Below, piece by piece: positions 7,031 to 15,664 of a DNA stretch of 64,000 nucleotides. This stretch comes from Rhodoblastus acidophilus (GTDB lineage Bacteria > Pseudomonadota > Alphaproteobacteria > Rhizobiales > Beijerinckiaceae): positions 124,001 to 188,000 of the forward strand of contig NZ_WNKS01000001.1 of NCBI RefSeq assembly GCF_009720655.1, in the 5' to 3' direction. The translations under genes and the position numbers were made by a program. The notes beneath the pieces are model-generated. The model saw only the letters and a list, made by a program, of their open reading frames with translations, was not told where the DNA came from and ran no database searches. Position 1 is the first letter of the stretch. Each line of letters opens with the position of its first letter.

Positions 7031-9634
7031 TCAGGATTGAGCTTCCTGCTTTTCGCGCGGCTTGCCCATCAGGATCGGCTGGAACAGCACGGCGGCGGCG
7101 AGGGTGCTGACCAGCGACAGAGCCAGGAGCTCGCCCATGCTGGACGTGCCTGGATGGCTGGAGAAATACAGGCTGCCGAAGGCCGTGGCGGTGGTGGCGG
7201 CCGAAAACATCACCGCGCGGGTCAGGCTGGTCTGCAACAGGTTGGTCCCGCCCTCGCGCCACGCCATGATGTAGTAGATCTTGAAGGCGACGCCCACGCC
7301 GAGCAGCAGCGGCAGCGCGATGATGTTGGCGAAGTTGAGCGGCATGCCGAGCAGCACCATCAGCTCCATGGTCACGACCGCCGCCAGCATCAGCGGGATC
7401 AGGGTCAGCAGCATGTCGCTGACCCGGCGCAACATGATGATCAGCAACAGCGCGATCGAGGCCAGCGCCCAGCCGGCCGCCTGGAAGAAGGCGCGGATGA
7501 TGGTCTGGCTGGCTTCGAGAATGGACACCGGACCTTCCGTCGCGTTCGGCTCGACCTTGAGCACGGCGCGGGCGAAGGCGCGCAGCGATTCCTCCGACCC
7601 CGACTGGTCCTTCGGCGCGATGGACAGCCGCTGCTGGCCGTCCGGCGTGCGCCATACCGCGACGAGTTCGGGCGGGAGGTCGGCCAGCGTCACCTTTTGC
7701 GCGGTCAGGAGGTCGCGGAACTGTTCGAGATCGTAGACCAGCGGCCCGACCATCACATCGTCGGCGGTGAGGCGCTTTTCGCTGGGCGCCTTGGCGAGCG
7801 CGCTCAGCGCCGCCGCCAGCCGCCGCGCGCCGGCAATGCCCTTCTCCTGGCCCGCGTTGAAGGAATCCTTGGCGGCTTCCTCCAGCCGCTGCGCCGCCTC
7901 GTTCAGGGAGTCGACGATTTCGGCGTCGGTCGGCGCCGGCTGGATTTCGTCGGGGTCGAGCGACGCCTTGAGCGCCGCCGCGGTCTTGGCGATCAGGGCG
8001 AGCTTTTCGTCCTGCTGCGCCGGGACCATGTCCATGAGCGTGCGCACAGAGGCGACTTCGGGGATTTGCGCGAGCCGCTCGGCCTTCTTTTCCGCCTCGG
8101 CGGTGTTGGGCGCGAGCAACTGGATGTTGTCGATTTCCAAATTCCGGTCGCGCTTCAGGTCGAGGTAGGTCGCCACCGACTCCGTGTTGGCGTCGCGCAG
8201 ATGGATCGGGTTGAAATCGAACCTCAGATGGTAGAGCAGCGGCAGGCCCGCGCCCACGGTCAGAGCGACGCCGACGATGATCGCCTTGCGGTGGCGCGAC
8301 ATGAATTCGTCGACCGGGGCGAGGGCCGCGTAGCCCATCGGCTCCGGTTCGCCCGCGGGATTGAACAGCGCGATCAGGGCCGGCAGCAGGGTGATGCTCA
8401 CCGCGAAAGCGATGATCATCCCCAGGCCCGCGATGATGCCGAGTTCGGAAACGCCCTTGAAGTCGGTGGGCGCGAAAGACAGGAATCCGCAGGCGGTGGC
8501 GAAGCCGGCGAGCGTCAGCGGCACGCCGAAATGATAGGCGGCGCGGGCGATGGCCTCGTGGAGATTGTCGAACTCGTGGCGCTCGGCCCGGTAGCGGACG
8601 CTGAACTGGATGCCGAAATCGACGCCGATGCCGACGAACAGCACGAAGAAATAGACGGAAATCAGGTTGAGCGAGCCCACCAGCGCCAGACCGGCGGCGG
8701 CGGTGACGGCGAGGCCGGCGACGATGTTCAAGACCACCGCGCCGATCAGCCGCCACGAGCGCAGCGCCCGCCACAGGATGAACAGCACGATGGCCCCGGT
8801 GATCGCGCCGTTGCGGCCGGCGTTCTCCTTGATGGTGCCGAATTCCTCGTCGGACATGGCGACCGGCCCGGTGAGGCGCAGCCGCGCCTGATAGCGCGGC
8901 AGCAATTCGTCCGCCGCCGCGCGCAGCGCCGTGCTCGCTCTGAGGCCCGCCTGCACCTCCTTGTAGTCGAGCACCGGGCGCACCGCGATGACGCCGCGCA
9001 GATCGGCGGGCGTGGCCGGTTGGCCCTGGGCCAGCACGCGCCAGGAAAACGAGGCGGGACGACCGGCGAGGATGTCCTCGACCGTTTGCGACGCGGCGTT
9101 GAACACCGGCGCCATGTCGTCGAGCGTCATCTTTTTCGAATTTACGCCGATCAGGCCGTCCTCCAGGGCGGAAACCATGCCGCGCAGGCTGGGGTCGGAG
9201 GCGAGGTCCTGGATGAGGGGCGCGCCCTGCGCCAGTCCCTTGGTGGTGCGCTCGAGATCGGGCAGGGGCATGAACAGCAGCCCCTCGCGGGAGAAGAACG
9301 GCAGCCCCGCTATATTGGTGACGCTGATGAAATTGGTCTTGTCCTCGGCGAGTTTCGCCGTGAGGGCGTTGGTCGCCTGCGCCGCCAGCTCCGGGGTCGG
9401 CGCGTCCACCACCGCATAGAGCGTGTCGAAGTGGTGGAACGCCCTTTCAAACGTCTGCTCCGACTTTCGCCAGCTCAGATCGGGCGACAGCATGGCGTTG
9501 ATGTCGGAATTGATCTTCATATGCGCGGCGGCGTAGAGGCCGCACAGCACGGTGATCAGCAGGAAGGCCGCGACGACCGCGCGCGCATGGCGCACGCAGA
9601 ACTTGACCAGACGAACGATAGCGGATGTAAGCAT
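7031..9634 (-). CDS. hpnN: Hopanoid-associated RND (MMPL) transporter HpnN
   Basis: This 867-residue RND-superfamily protein is of the MMPL/HpnN type, which moves hopanoids from the inner to the outer membrane in Rhodopseudomonas and methanotrophs. One transmembrane helix near the N-terminus (about 18-38) is followed by a large periplasmic loop, a five-helix bundle (about 275-430, with FVLFVGIGVDFGIQFSVRYR), a second loop, and a second bundle (about 710-855). The N-terminal AHMKINSDINAMLSPDLSWRK is typical of the family. No hopanoid synthesis gene is adjacent, so the assignment rests on architecture and family resemblance. Confidence 0.88.
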   Translation of the reverse strand: MLTSAIVRLVKFCVRHARAVVAAFLLITVLCGLYAAAHMKINSDINAMLSPDLSWRKSEQTFERAFHHFDTLYAVVDAPTPELAAQATNALTAKLAEDKTNFISVTNIAGLPFFSREGLLFMPLPDLERTTKGLAQGAPLIQDLASDPSLRGMVSALEDGLIGVNSKKMTLDDMAPVFNAASQTVEDILAGRPASFSWRVLAQGQPATPADLRGVIAVRPVLDYKEVQAGLRASTALRAAADELLPRYQARLRLTGPVAMSDEEFGTIKENAGRNGAITGAIVLFILWRALRSWRLIGAVVLNIVAGLAVTAAAGLALVGSLNLISVYFFVLFVGIGVDFGIQFSVRYRAERHEFDNLHEAIARAAYHFGVPLTLAGFATACGFLSFAPTDFKGVSELGIIAGLGMIIAFAVSITLLPALIALFNPAGEPEPMGYAALAPVDEFMSRHRKAIIVGVALTVGAGLPLLYHLRFDFNPIHLRDANTESVATYLDLKRDRNLEIDNIQLLAPNTAEAEKKAERLAQIPEVASVRTLMDMVPAQQDEKLALIAKTAAALKASLDPDEIQPAPTDAEIVDSLNEAAQRLEEAAKDSFNAGQEKGIAGARRLAAALSALAKAPSEKRLTADDVMVGPLVYDLEQFRDLLTAQKVTLADLPPELVAVWRTPDGQQRLSIAPKDQSGSEESLRAFARAVLKVEPNATEGPVSILEASQTIIRAFFQAAGWALASIALLLIIMLRRVSDMLLTLIPLMLAAVVTMELMVLLGMPLNFANIIALPLLLGVGVAFKIYYIMAWREGGTNLLQTSLTRAVMFSAATTATAFGSLYFSSHPGTSSMGELLALSLVSTLAAAVLFQPILMGKPREKQEAQS

Positions 9635-9788
9635 TTGCGCCCAATAACCTCAATGTCTCGCTATCGTCGGCGAGCAACGTATTTTCGCTGACCCTTTTAG
9701 CGCCCGTTGTCGAGAAAGAGAACCCTTCATTCGGCGGGGTCTGGGGCGCCATGCAGGCGGGCCGCCGTCTTGGGAGCCATGGGGGGCG

Positions 9789-11330
9789 TCAGAGGCAGAC
9801 TTCGATCAGCATCGGGCCGGGTTCGGCGCAGGATTTTTTCAAGACGCGGTGAAACGTGTCCGCGGTCGCGACCCTGAAGGCGGGAACCCCCATGCCTTTC
9901 GCCAGCGAGACAAAATCGAGGGTGGGACGGTCGATCTCCATCATCGCCAGCGCCTGCGGGCCGATCTCCTGAAAACCCATATTGGCGTATTCGGCCTTGA
10001 GGATCTGGTATTCGCGATTGGCGAAGATGATGGTGGTGATGTCGAGGTTTTCGCGGGCATGCGTCCACAGCGACTGGATCGTGTACATGGCGCTGCCGTC
10101 GCCGGTCATGCAGATCACGCGGCGGTCCGGGCAGGCCAGCGCCGCGCCGGTGGCGACCGGGGTGGAAAAACCAATGGAGCCGCCCATATTCTGGATCATG
10201 TCGTGCGGCGCGGCGCCAAGGGTCAGGCCCATGGAGTTTCGGCCCGTGGTCAGCGATTCGTCGACCACGATGGCGTTTTCGGGAATGGCGGCGGCGAGCG
10301 CCAGCGCGATGCTTTGGGGGTCGAGCTTTCCGTTGGGAACGACGGGTTCGGCGCGCTCCTGCTTTCGCGCCGCGACGTTTTGCGCGCCCAGCGCGCTCAG
10401 CAACATGCCGAGCGCCGCCGCGCCGTCTTCGTCCTTTTCCGCCAGCATGTGCAGGGCGCAGCCTTCGGGTTTCAAAAGGCTCGGGCTCTCGGGATAGCTG
10501 AAGAAGGCGACGGGCTCGCCCGTCTCGACCGTGACGATGTGCCGGAAATTCTTGAGAAACTCCAGCGCCGGCGCGACGAAATAGGGGATGCGCTCCAGCG
10601 GCACGCGGCCGGCGCCGCGCTCGATTCGCGCGGAAAAGAATTGCGTCGCCAGCCGGCAGCCGGTGGCTGTGGCCAGCTTGCCGGCCAGCTCCAAACCCTC
10701 GCCCCGGCAGGCGCGTCCGCCGAGGACGACGAGAACCGGTCCCTCCGCCTTTTTCAGGGCGCGCGCCACGCTCTCGATGCGTTTGGACGGCGGGGTTTTG
10801 GGCGTCGGCGCTTCGACTGGGAAATTTTGGGGCTCGCCCGCCTCGCCCCAGGAGGCGTCGCCGGGCAGGATCAACGTGGCGATTTTACCTGGCCGCGCCG
10901 CCGACACCGTTCGCGCCGCCTCGGGCGCGACGGATCTTGGGCTGTTGGCGCGCCGCAAAAAATGGCTCAGGGGGCGGGCGATCCCATCGAGATCCGAGGC
11001 CAGCGGCGCGTCAAATTGGAGGTGATGGCTGGCGTGGTCGCCGACGATGTTGACGACGCCAGATCCGGCCTTTCGGGCGTTGTGGAGGTTGGCGAGGCCG
11101 TTGGCGAGGCCCGGCCCCAGATGCAGCAGGGTCGCGGCCGGCGCGCCCTTCATGCGGAAAAAGCCGTCGGCGGCGCCGGTGGCCACGCCCTCGAACAGGC
11201 AGAGCACGCTGCGCATCGCCGGATCGTCCAGGGCCTTCAGAAAATGCATTTCCGAGGAGCCGGGATTGGCGAAACAGGTTTGCACGCCCTGGGCGACCAG
11301 GGTTTTGACGAGGCTTTCGGCGCCGTTCAT
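9789..11330 (-). CDS. Acetolactate synthase large-subunit-like TPP enzyme
   Basis: This 513-residue thiamine-diphosphate enzyme shows the standard three-domain layout. The catalytic Glu is in LCLFEGVATGAADG (near residue 47), and the TPP/Mg motif runs from MTGDGSAMYT to FANREYQ near 415-445. The sequence is closest in feel to IlvB-like proteins of about 515 residues found in Rhizobiales and to benzoylformate decarboxylase, not to the biosynthetic IlvB of about 590 residues. No small regulatory subunit is adjacent, so a role in branched-chain synthesis is doubtful. It lies downstream of ubiTUV on the same strand, separated by a large palindrome. Confidence 0.85.
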   Translation of the reverse strand: MNGAESLVKTLVAQGVQTCFANPGSSEMHFLKALDDPAMRSVLCLFEGVATGAADGFFRMKGAPAATLLHLGPGLANGLANLHNARKAGSGVVNIVGDHASHHLQFDAPLASDLDGIARPLSHFLRRANSPRSVAPEAARTVSAARPGKIATLILPGDASWGEAGEPQNFPVEAPTPKTPPSKRIESVARALKKAEGPVLVVLGGRACRGEGLELAGKLATATGCRLATQFFSARIERGAGRVPLERIPYFVAPALEFLKNFRHIVTVETGEPVAFFSYPESPSLLKPEGCALHMLAEKDEDGAAALGMLLSALGAQNVAARKQERAEPVVPNGKLDPQSIALALAAAIPENAIVVDESLTTGRNSMGLTLGAAPHDMIQNMGGSIGFSTPVATGAALACPDRRVICMTGDGSAMYTIQSLWTHARENLDITTIIFANREYQILKAEYANMGFQEIGPQALAMMEIDRPTLDFVSLAKGMGVPAFRVATADTFHRVLKKSCAEPGPMLIEVCL

Positions 11331-11351
11331 CTGGGCCTCGCAGAAAAAATC

Positions 11352-11483
11352 CGTGGACCGCCCCCGCCCTTCGAAACGGCGCTGACGCGCCTCCTCAGGG
11401 TGAGGGCTAATCCCAGGCTTCAGGAGCCCTCACCCTGAGGAGCCCGCCTTGGCGGGCGTCTCGAAGGGCGGGGGCGGTCCACG
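11352..11483. repeat. Large imperfect palindrome between ubiV and the TPP-enzyme gene
   Basis: The left arm begins CGTGGACCGCCCCCGCCCTTCG and ends CCTCAGGGTGAGGGCT. The right arm (11425-11483) is its near reverse complement, with AGCCCTCACCCTGAGG at one end and CGAAGGGCGGGGGCGGTCCACG at the other. The central loop is about 16 bases. The middle of the arms is less well conserved, which suggests a nested or decayed stem. This looks like a dispersed Rhizobiales repeat of the kind that can form a long hairpin in RNA, so it may also separate the two genes' expression. Confidence 0.8.
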
Positions 11484-11488
11484 CAAAC

Positions 11489-12397
11489 TCAGGCCGGCGC
11501 CAGTTCCGCGGCGCCACAGGAGCCGAACAGGAAACCGTTGGAGAAATCGGCGCCCGGCGCCAAGACCTTGAGCCGCGCCAACCCCTCGGCGCCGGAGATC
11601 GCGCCCGAGGCCGCGTCCGCAAACGTCTTGCAGACCGCGACGAAATCGCCGGTGTGGGGCGACAGGCGCAGCGAGCGCACGCCGGCCGCCGCGAGACGGT
11701 CGAGGTCGCCGATCAGGTTGCAGTAATTGTGCGACATGGTCTGCACGCCATTGACCGCCAAAAAGTCCTGGCCGTCGAGCGTGTTCACGGTGAGGCCGTC
11801 GGGGTCCTTGTCGCAGACGAACTGACACGAATCCTTGCTCAGCCCATGCACGCGCGCATGGTAGCAGCGCGCGGAAATGGCGAGCGGAATGCGCCCGTAG
11901 GCCCAAAGCTCGGGCACGGCGCCGCACTGGTTGGCGGCGTGAGCCAGTTTTTCCACCGAGGCGAACGGGATTTCCGGCGGCAGGCAGAACAGTTTCGCCC
12001 CCTGTCCCGCGAGATAGGCCAGCGTCGCCTCGTTATAGACGTTGATCAGCGGGCCGATGGAGAAGGGCGGGCGCGCCCAGTTCATCAGCGTGAGGTCGTT
12101 GATCTCGACCTCAAGGGCCGTTTGTTCAAATAATTCTCGCGCGGCGCGCTTTTCACGCTCCAGCGTCACCATGGCGAGCGAGCCGAGCACGACCGTCTTG
12201 CCGCCGGCTTGCAGGCGCTCGATGGCGGCGGGGATGCGGTCCTCGTAGAACGGCGTGCGCTTCGAACAAACGGTTTCGCCGATCACCACGCGATCCACCG
12301 GCGCCTCGTCGGCGATCCGGGCGTAAAAGTCGGCAAAAGCGTCGGCGCTCCAGTTGAACTGCAGGGGTCCAACGGTCAGCGAAAATCTTTGTGTCAT
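11489..12397 (-). CDS. ubiV: U32-family protein UbiV (O2-independent ubiquinone hydroxylation)
   Basis: This 302-residue peptidase-U32-family protein starts MTQRFSLTVGPLQFNWSAD, matching UbiV (YhbV-like). UbiV and UbiU form a 4Fe-4S heterodimer needed for the oxygen-independent hydroxylations of ubiquinone synthesis. Candidate cluster cysteines are those in AISARCYHARVHGLSKDSCQFVCD (about residues 176-196) with one in FGETVCSKRTPF. The gene starts one base after the ubiU stop on the same strand, so it belongs to the ubiT-ubiU-ubiV operon. Confidence 0.88.
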   Translation of the reverse strand: MTQRFSLTVGPLQFNWSADAFADFYARIADEAPVDRVVIGETVCSKRTPFYEDRIPAAIERLQAGGKTVVLGSLAMVTLEREKRAARELFEQTALEVEINDLTLMNWARPPFSIGPLINVYNEATLAYLAGQGAKLFCLPPEIPFASVEKLAHAANQCGAVPELWAYGRIPLAISARCYHARVHGLSKDSCQFVCDKDPDGLTVNTLDGQDFLAVNGVQTMSHNYCNLIGDLDRLAAAGVRSLRLSPHTGDFVAVCKTFADAASGAISGAEGLARLKVLAPGADFSNGFLFGSCGAAELAPA

Positions 12398-12398
12398 C

Positions 12399-13397
12399 TT
12401 ACCGCCAAGTTTTTCGGTACGAGCCCGCGGTCGTGGTCTGGCCCTCGGTGAGGTCGCGCAGGGCGCCGCCGACGACCGGGCGTCCCGCCGCGTAATCGTC
12501 CACGGCTTTTCGAAAATTGCGCACCACGGCTTCGGTGTAGGAGCGGCTGCGCTGCCGGCCCTCGATCTTCAGCGCGGTGACGCCGGCTTCCGCCAGTTGC
12601 GGGATCAGCGCACCGGCGTCCAGGCTCGACGGGTCCTCGAACACATGGCCCTTGTACTCGCCGGCCTCGAAACAGCCCTTGCACAGCGTGGGGTAGGGGG
12701 CGGCCTCCTTGGCGCCGACGCGATGGATGGCGAAGCCGCCCAGACGCGACACCAGTTCGTCGTCTTCCTCGCGATATTCGACATGGCTGGCCGGCGAGCA
12801 GGCGCCGTTCATGTTGGGCGATTTGCCGGTGGCGTAAGACGACAAGGAGCAGCGCCCCTCCGCCATCACGCACAGGCCGCCGAAAATGAACACTTCGGTC
12901 TCGATCTCGATGTCGCGGTTGACCGCCGCGATTTCCTGCACGGTGAGCACGCGCGGCAGCACCACGCGCTTCACGCCGAAGGCGCGGGCGTAGAAGGAAA
13001 TGGCGTCGGCATTGGCCGCCGCCGCCTGCACGGAGAGGTGCAGCCGCAGGTTGGGGTGCTTTTTCGACGCGTAATCGAGCAGGCCGATGTCGGCGAGGAT
13101 CACGGCGTCGGCGCCGACCTTGGCCGCGTCATCGACGCGCTTGTGCCACAGCTCGACCGCGCCGGCGCGCGGAAAAGTGTTGATGGCGACCAGGGCGTGC
13201 GCGCCCTTTTTATGCGCATAGGCGACGGAGGTCGCGAGCTCCTCGGTGGAAAAATTCAGACCCGGAAAATTGCGGGCGTTGGTCTCGTCGTTGAACCCGC
13301 AATAGACCGTGTGGGCGCCGGCGTCGATGGCCGCGCGGAACGCCGCGGGGGTGCCGGCGGGGCAGACCAGCTCAAGTTTTTTTCCGCGCGCGCTCAT
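12399..13397 (-). CDS. ubiU: U32-family protein UbiU (O2-independent ubiquinone hydroxylation)
   Basis: This 332-residue U32-family protein starts with KLELVCPAGTPAAFRAAIDAGAHTVYCGF, the classical U32 N-terminus. The four expected Fe-S cysteines are visible in LCVMAEGRCSLSSYATGKSPN, NGACSP and LCKGCFE (about 172-240), consistent with UbiU. Its start overlaps the ubiT stop by four bases and ubiV follows after one base, a compact three-gene operon. The role is ring hydroxylation of ubiquinone precursors without oxygen, known from E. coli and other proteobacteria. Confidence 0.9.
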   Translation of the reverse strand: MSARGKKLELVCPAGTPAAFRAAIDAGAHTVYCGFNDETNARNFPGLNFSTEELATSVAYAHKKGAHALVAINTFPRAGAVELWHKRVDDAAKVGADAVILADIGLLDYASKKHPNLRLHLSVQAAAANADAISFYARAFGVKRVVLPRVLTVQEIAAVNRDIEIETEVFIFGGLCVMAEGRCSLSSYATGKSPNMNGACSPASHVEYREEDDELVSRLGGFAIHRVGAKEAAPYPTLCKGCFEAGEYKGHVFEDPSSLDAGALIPQLAEAGVTALKIEGRQRSRSYTEAVVRNFRKAVDDYAAGRPVVGGALRDLTEGQTTTAGSYRKTWR

Positions 13398-13948
13398 GCG
13401 TGGTTCTCATTCTCGCGGGTGAGGGCGACGCCGAAGAAATGGCCGACGGCGGAGGAGACTTTTCGCGCCGGCGTCGCCGCGACATGTTCGAACGGGCCGA
13501 ACAGGGCGGCGATTTCGCTGGCGAGGTCAATTTCCTCGTTGTCGATGGCGTTGCGCAGCGCCAAAACCGCTTCCGTATCGCCCTCGATGACGAGGTCGCG
13601 AGAGAAGAACAGCGCGTCGCCGTCATAGACGCCATGGACGAGGCCGAGCAGGGCGGCGAGCGGGCCGCCGATGCGGGCGTCCCAAAGGCCGGCGTCCTCG
13701 CGGCGGACGGCTTCGAGCGTGGGCGCCTCCAGATGCGGCTGCAGGCGGAAGGCGAAGGGCAGATCGGTCGGATCGATCAAAAAAACCTTGTCGGCCTGCT
13801 CGCCGAGGCGCGAAAACAGCGAGGGGTGGCGGCGAATCAGGGTTTTCACCAGATGCGCGCCGGCCATGGACAGCGGGGTCAGCGGCGCAAACCGCAGCAT
13901 GGCCGCGCCCACGGCGGGAAAAAGGGGTATGTCTTTAGCGTTCCACAT
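13394..13948 (-). CDS. ubiT: SCP2 sterol-binding-domain protein UbiT
   Basis: This SCP2-domain lipid-binding protein is assigned as UbiT, the accessory factor that binds hydrophobic ubiquinone intermediates in the anaerobic pathway. I took the start at 13948 (MWNAKDIPLFPAVGAAML), giving 184 residues, close to the family size. Upstream in-frame codons fall inside a palindromic repeat (13961-14081) whose translated sequence recurs elsewhere in the window and is not part of the protein. The SCP2 domain covers about 35-150, with DGDALFFSRDLVIEGDTEAVLALRNAID at its C-terminal end. It is first in the ubiT-U-V operon. Confidence 0.85.
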   Translation of the reverse strand: MWNAKDIPLFPAVGAAMLRFAPLTPLSMAGAHLVKTLIRRHPSLFSRLGEQADKVFLIDPTDLPFAFRLQPHLEAPTLEAVRREDAGLWDARIGGPLAALLGLVHGVYDGDALFFSRDLVIEGDTEAVLALRNAIDNEEIDLASEIAALFGPFEHVAATPARKVSSAVGHFFGVALTRENENHA

Positions 13949-13960
13949 CGTCCCAACATT

Positions 13961-14081
13961 CATGCGGTTTCGCGAGATCGCTTCGCGATCCGCAGAAACG
14001 GATCGCGCAAAAATCCTCCGACGAGGCGGATTTTCGCGCGAACGGAATACGGATTTCGAACCTATCGTTCGCAATCCGTAT
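13961..14081. repeat. Dispersed palindromic repeat, family A copy 1
   Basis: This 121-base element contains three nested hairpins. The outermost right one is ATACGGATTTCGAAC pairing with GTTCGCAATCCGTAT (14 of 15) around CTATC. The left part has GATCGCTTCGCGATC. A closely related copy lies at 25113-25238, sharing CGCAAGATCGCTTCGCGATCCGC-like and AAATCCTCC blocks. It sits in the leader of ubiT, between the start codon and the FNR-like box. Confidence 0.85.
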
Positions 14082-14102
14082 CAGAACATGTTCAGCGTCA
14101 CA

Positions 14103-14116
14103 TTGACTTTCGTCAA
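14103..14116. promoter_or_regulatory. FNR/FixK/FnrL-type operator palindrome
   Basis: The perfect palindrome TTGAC-TTTC-GTCAA matches the CRP/FNR-family anaerobic box (TTGAY-N4-RTCAA) used by FNR, FnrL and FixK in alphaproteobacteria. It lies in the divergent region between ubiT-U-V and ubiD-ubiX, 33 bases before the ubiD ATG. TCTAGA at 14132-14137 is a possible -10 for ubiD. Oxygen-responsive control would fit the anaerobic ubiquinone genes on one side. No regulator gene is in the window. Confidence 0.6.
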
Positions 14117-14149
14117 TGCGCCGGCGCGGCCTCTAGAGCACGACAGAGC

Positions 14150-15664
14150 ATGACTTTTCGAGAACTGCCGCCGTTTCGCGATCTGCGCGCCTTCACAAAA
14201 TACCTTGAGCAGGAGCGTCTCTTAGCACGCGTCGGCGAAAAGGTCAGCCTCGTTCACGACATGACCGAGCTGCACCGCCGCGTGCTCGCGGCGGGCGGGC
14301 CGGCGCTGTTGTTCGACAAGGCGTTTTCCCCCCACGGGCCGGCGGCGATGCCGGTGCTGACAAACCTTTTTGGAACGCAGGAGCGCGTCGCCGCCGGGTT
14401 CGGCGTCGCTTTGTCGCGCATCAGCGAACTGGGCGAAATGCTCGCCGCCTTGCGCGAACCGGCGCCGGTCGACGGTTTTAAGGACGCCTTGAGCCGCTGG
14501 CCGATGGTGCGGGCGGCTTTGTCCACGCGGCAAAACGTGGTTTCAAGGCCGCCTTGCCAGGCCGAGGTTTGGCGCGGCGACGATATCGACCTTGCGAAAA
14601 TTCCCGTCCAAACCTGCTGGCCCGGAGAGCCGGCGCCGCTGATCACCTGGCCGCTGGTGATCACCCGCCCGCCGGACACCCCCGCCGACGAGACGGGAAA
14701 GATCAATATCGGCGTCTATCGCATGCAGGTTTTGGGAAAAGGCCGGGCGATCATGCGCTGGCTCGCCCATCGCGGCGGCGCCGCCCACCATCGCCTCTGG
14801 GCGAAGCAGGGCAAGGACATGCCGGTCGCCATCGCCATCGGCGCCGATCCCGCCACCATTTTGTCGGCGGTGCTGCCGCTGCCCGAAACCGTGTCGGAGC
14901 TGCGGTTCTCCGGCGTGCTGCGCGGCGAGCGGCCCAATGTGGCCCAGGCCCTGACCGTGCCGATGATGGTTCCCGCCGACGCCGAAATCGTCATTGAAGG
15001 CTATGTATCCGCGACTGAGACCGCGCCGGAAGGGCCTTATGGCGACCACACCGGCTATTACAACAGCGTCGAACAGTTTCCGGTCTTGAAAATCACCGCC
15101 ATCACCACGCGGCGCGACCCGATTTACCTCAGCACCTTTACCGGACGCCCGCCGGATGAGCCCTCCGTGATCGGCAGCGTGCTGAACGATCTGGCGCTGC
15201 CCACCATGCGCCGGCAATTGCCCGAAATCGTCGATGTCTGGCTGCCGCCGGAGGCGTGTTCGTACCGCATGGCCATTGTTTCGATCAAAAAAACCTATCC
15301 GGGACAGGCGCGTCGCGTGATGATGGGGCTGTGGGGCATGCTGCCGCAGTTCAGCTACACCAAGACCGTCATCGTCGTGGACGAGGATATCAATGGCCGC
15401 GACTGGAACGATGTCGCCTGGGCCCTGGCGACGCGCATGGACCCGTCGCGCGACCTCATGCTGATCAAGGACACGCCGATCGACTATCTCGATTTCGCCT
15501 CGCCGGAATCGGGGCTGGGCGGCAAACTCGGCATTGACGCCACCAACAAGATGGGCCCGGAAACCCACCGCGAATGGGGCCAGAAGCTCGACACCACGCC
15601 GGAAGTGAAAAAGCGGGTGGACGCGCTGTGGCCGCAGGTCACGGCGGGATTCAAGTTTTCATGA
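14150..15664 (+). CDS. ubiD: UbiD-family decarboxylase (4-hydroxy-3-polyprenylbenzoate decarboxylase)
   Basis: UbiD removes the carboxylate of the polyprenylated 4-hydroxybenzoate ring in ubiquinone synthesis using prenylated FMN. From the ATG at 14150 (MTFRELPPFRDLRAFTKYLE) the product has 504 residues, a normal UbiD length. Family-typical stretches include NIGVYRMQVLGKGRAIMRWL near 185 and EGPYGDHTGYYN near 290, which carry prFMN/metal and catalytic residues. The frame is open upstream, but only this start gives the UbiD N-terminus. The ubiX start overlaps its stop (ATGA), so the cofactor-making partner is translationally coupled. Confidence 0.95.
   Translation: MTFRELPPFRDLRAFTKYLEQERLLARVGEKVSLVHDMTELHRRVLAAGGPALLFDKAFSPHGPAAMPVLTNLFGTQERVAAGFGVALSRISELGEMLAALREPAPVDGFKDALSRWPMVRAALSTRQNVVSRPPCQAEVWRGDDIDLAKIPVQTCWPGEPAPLITWPLVITRPPDTPADETGKINIGVYRMQVLGKGRAIMRWLAHRGGAAHHRLWAKQGKDMPVAIAIGADPATILSAVLPLPETVSELRFSGVLRGERPNVAQALTVPMMVPADAEIVIEGYVSATETAPEGPYGDHTGYYNSVEQFPVLKITAITTRRDPIYLSTFTGRPPDEPSVIGSVLNDLALPTMRRQLPEIVDVWLPPEACSYRMAIVSIKKTYPGQARRVMMGLWGMLPQFSYTKTVIVVDEDINGRDWNDVAWALATRMDPSRDLMLIKDTPIDYLDFASPESGLGGKLGIDATNKMGPETHREWGQKLDTTPEVKKRVDALWPQVTAGFKFS

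Noticed and set aside
7037-9691. Long plus-strand open frame (884 codons) opposite hpnN
   Set aside because: It is a shadow of a GC-rich gene: the translation is rich in Arg, His, Gln and Asp with no domain, while the minus strand encodes a clear RND transporter.
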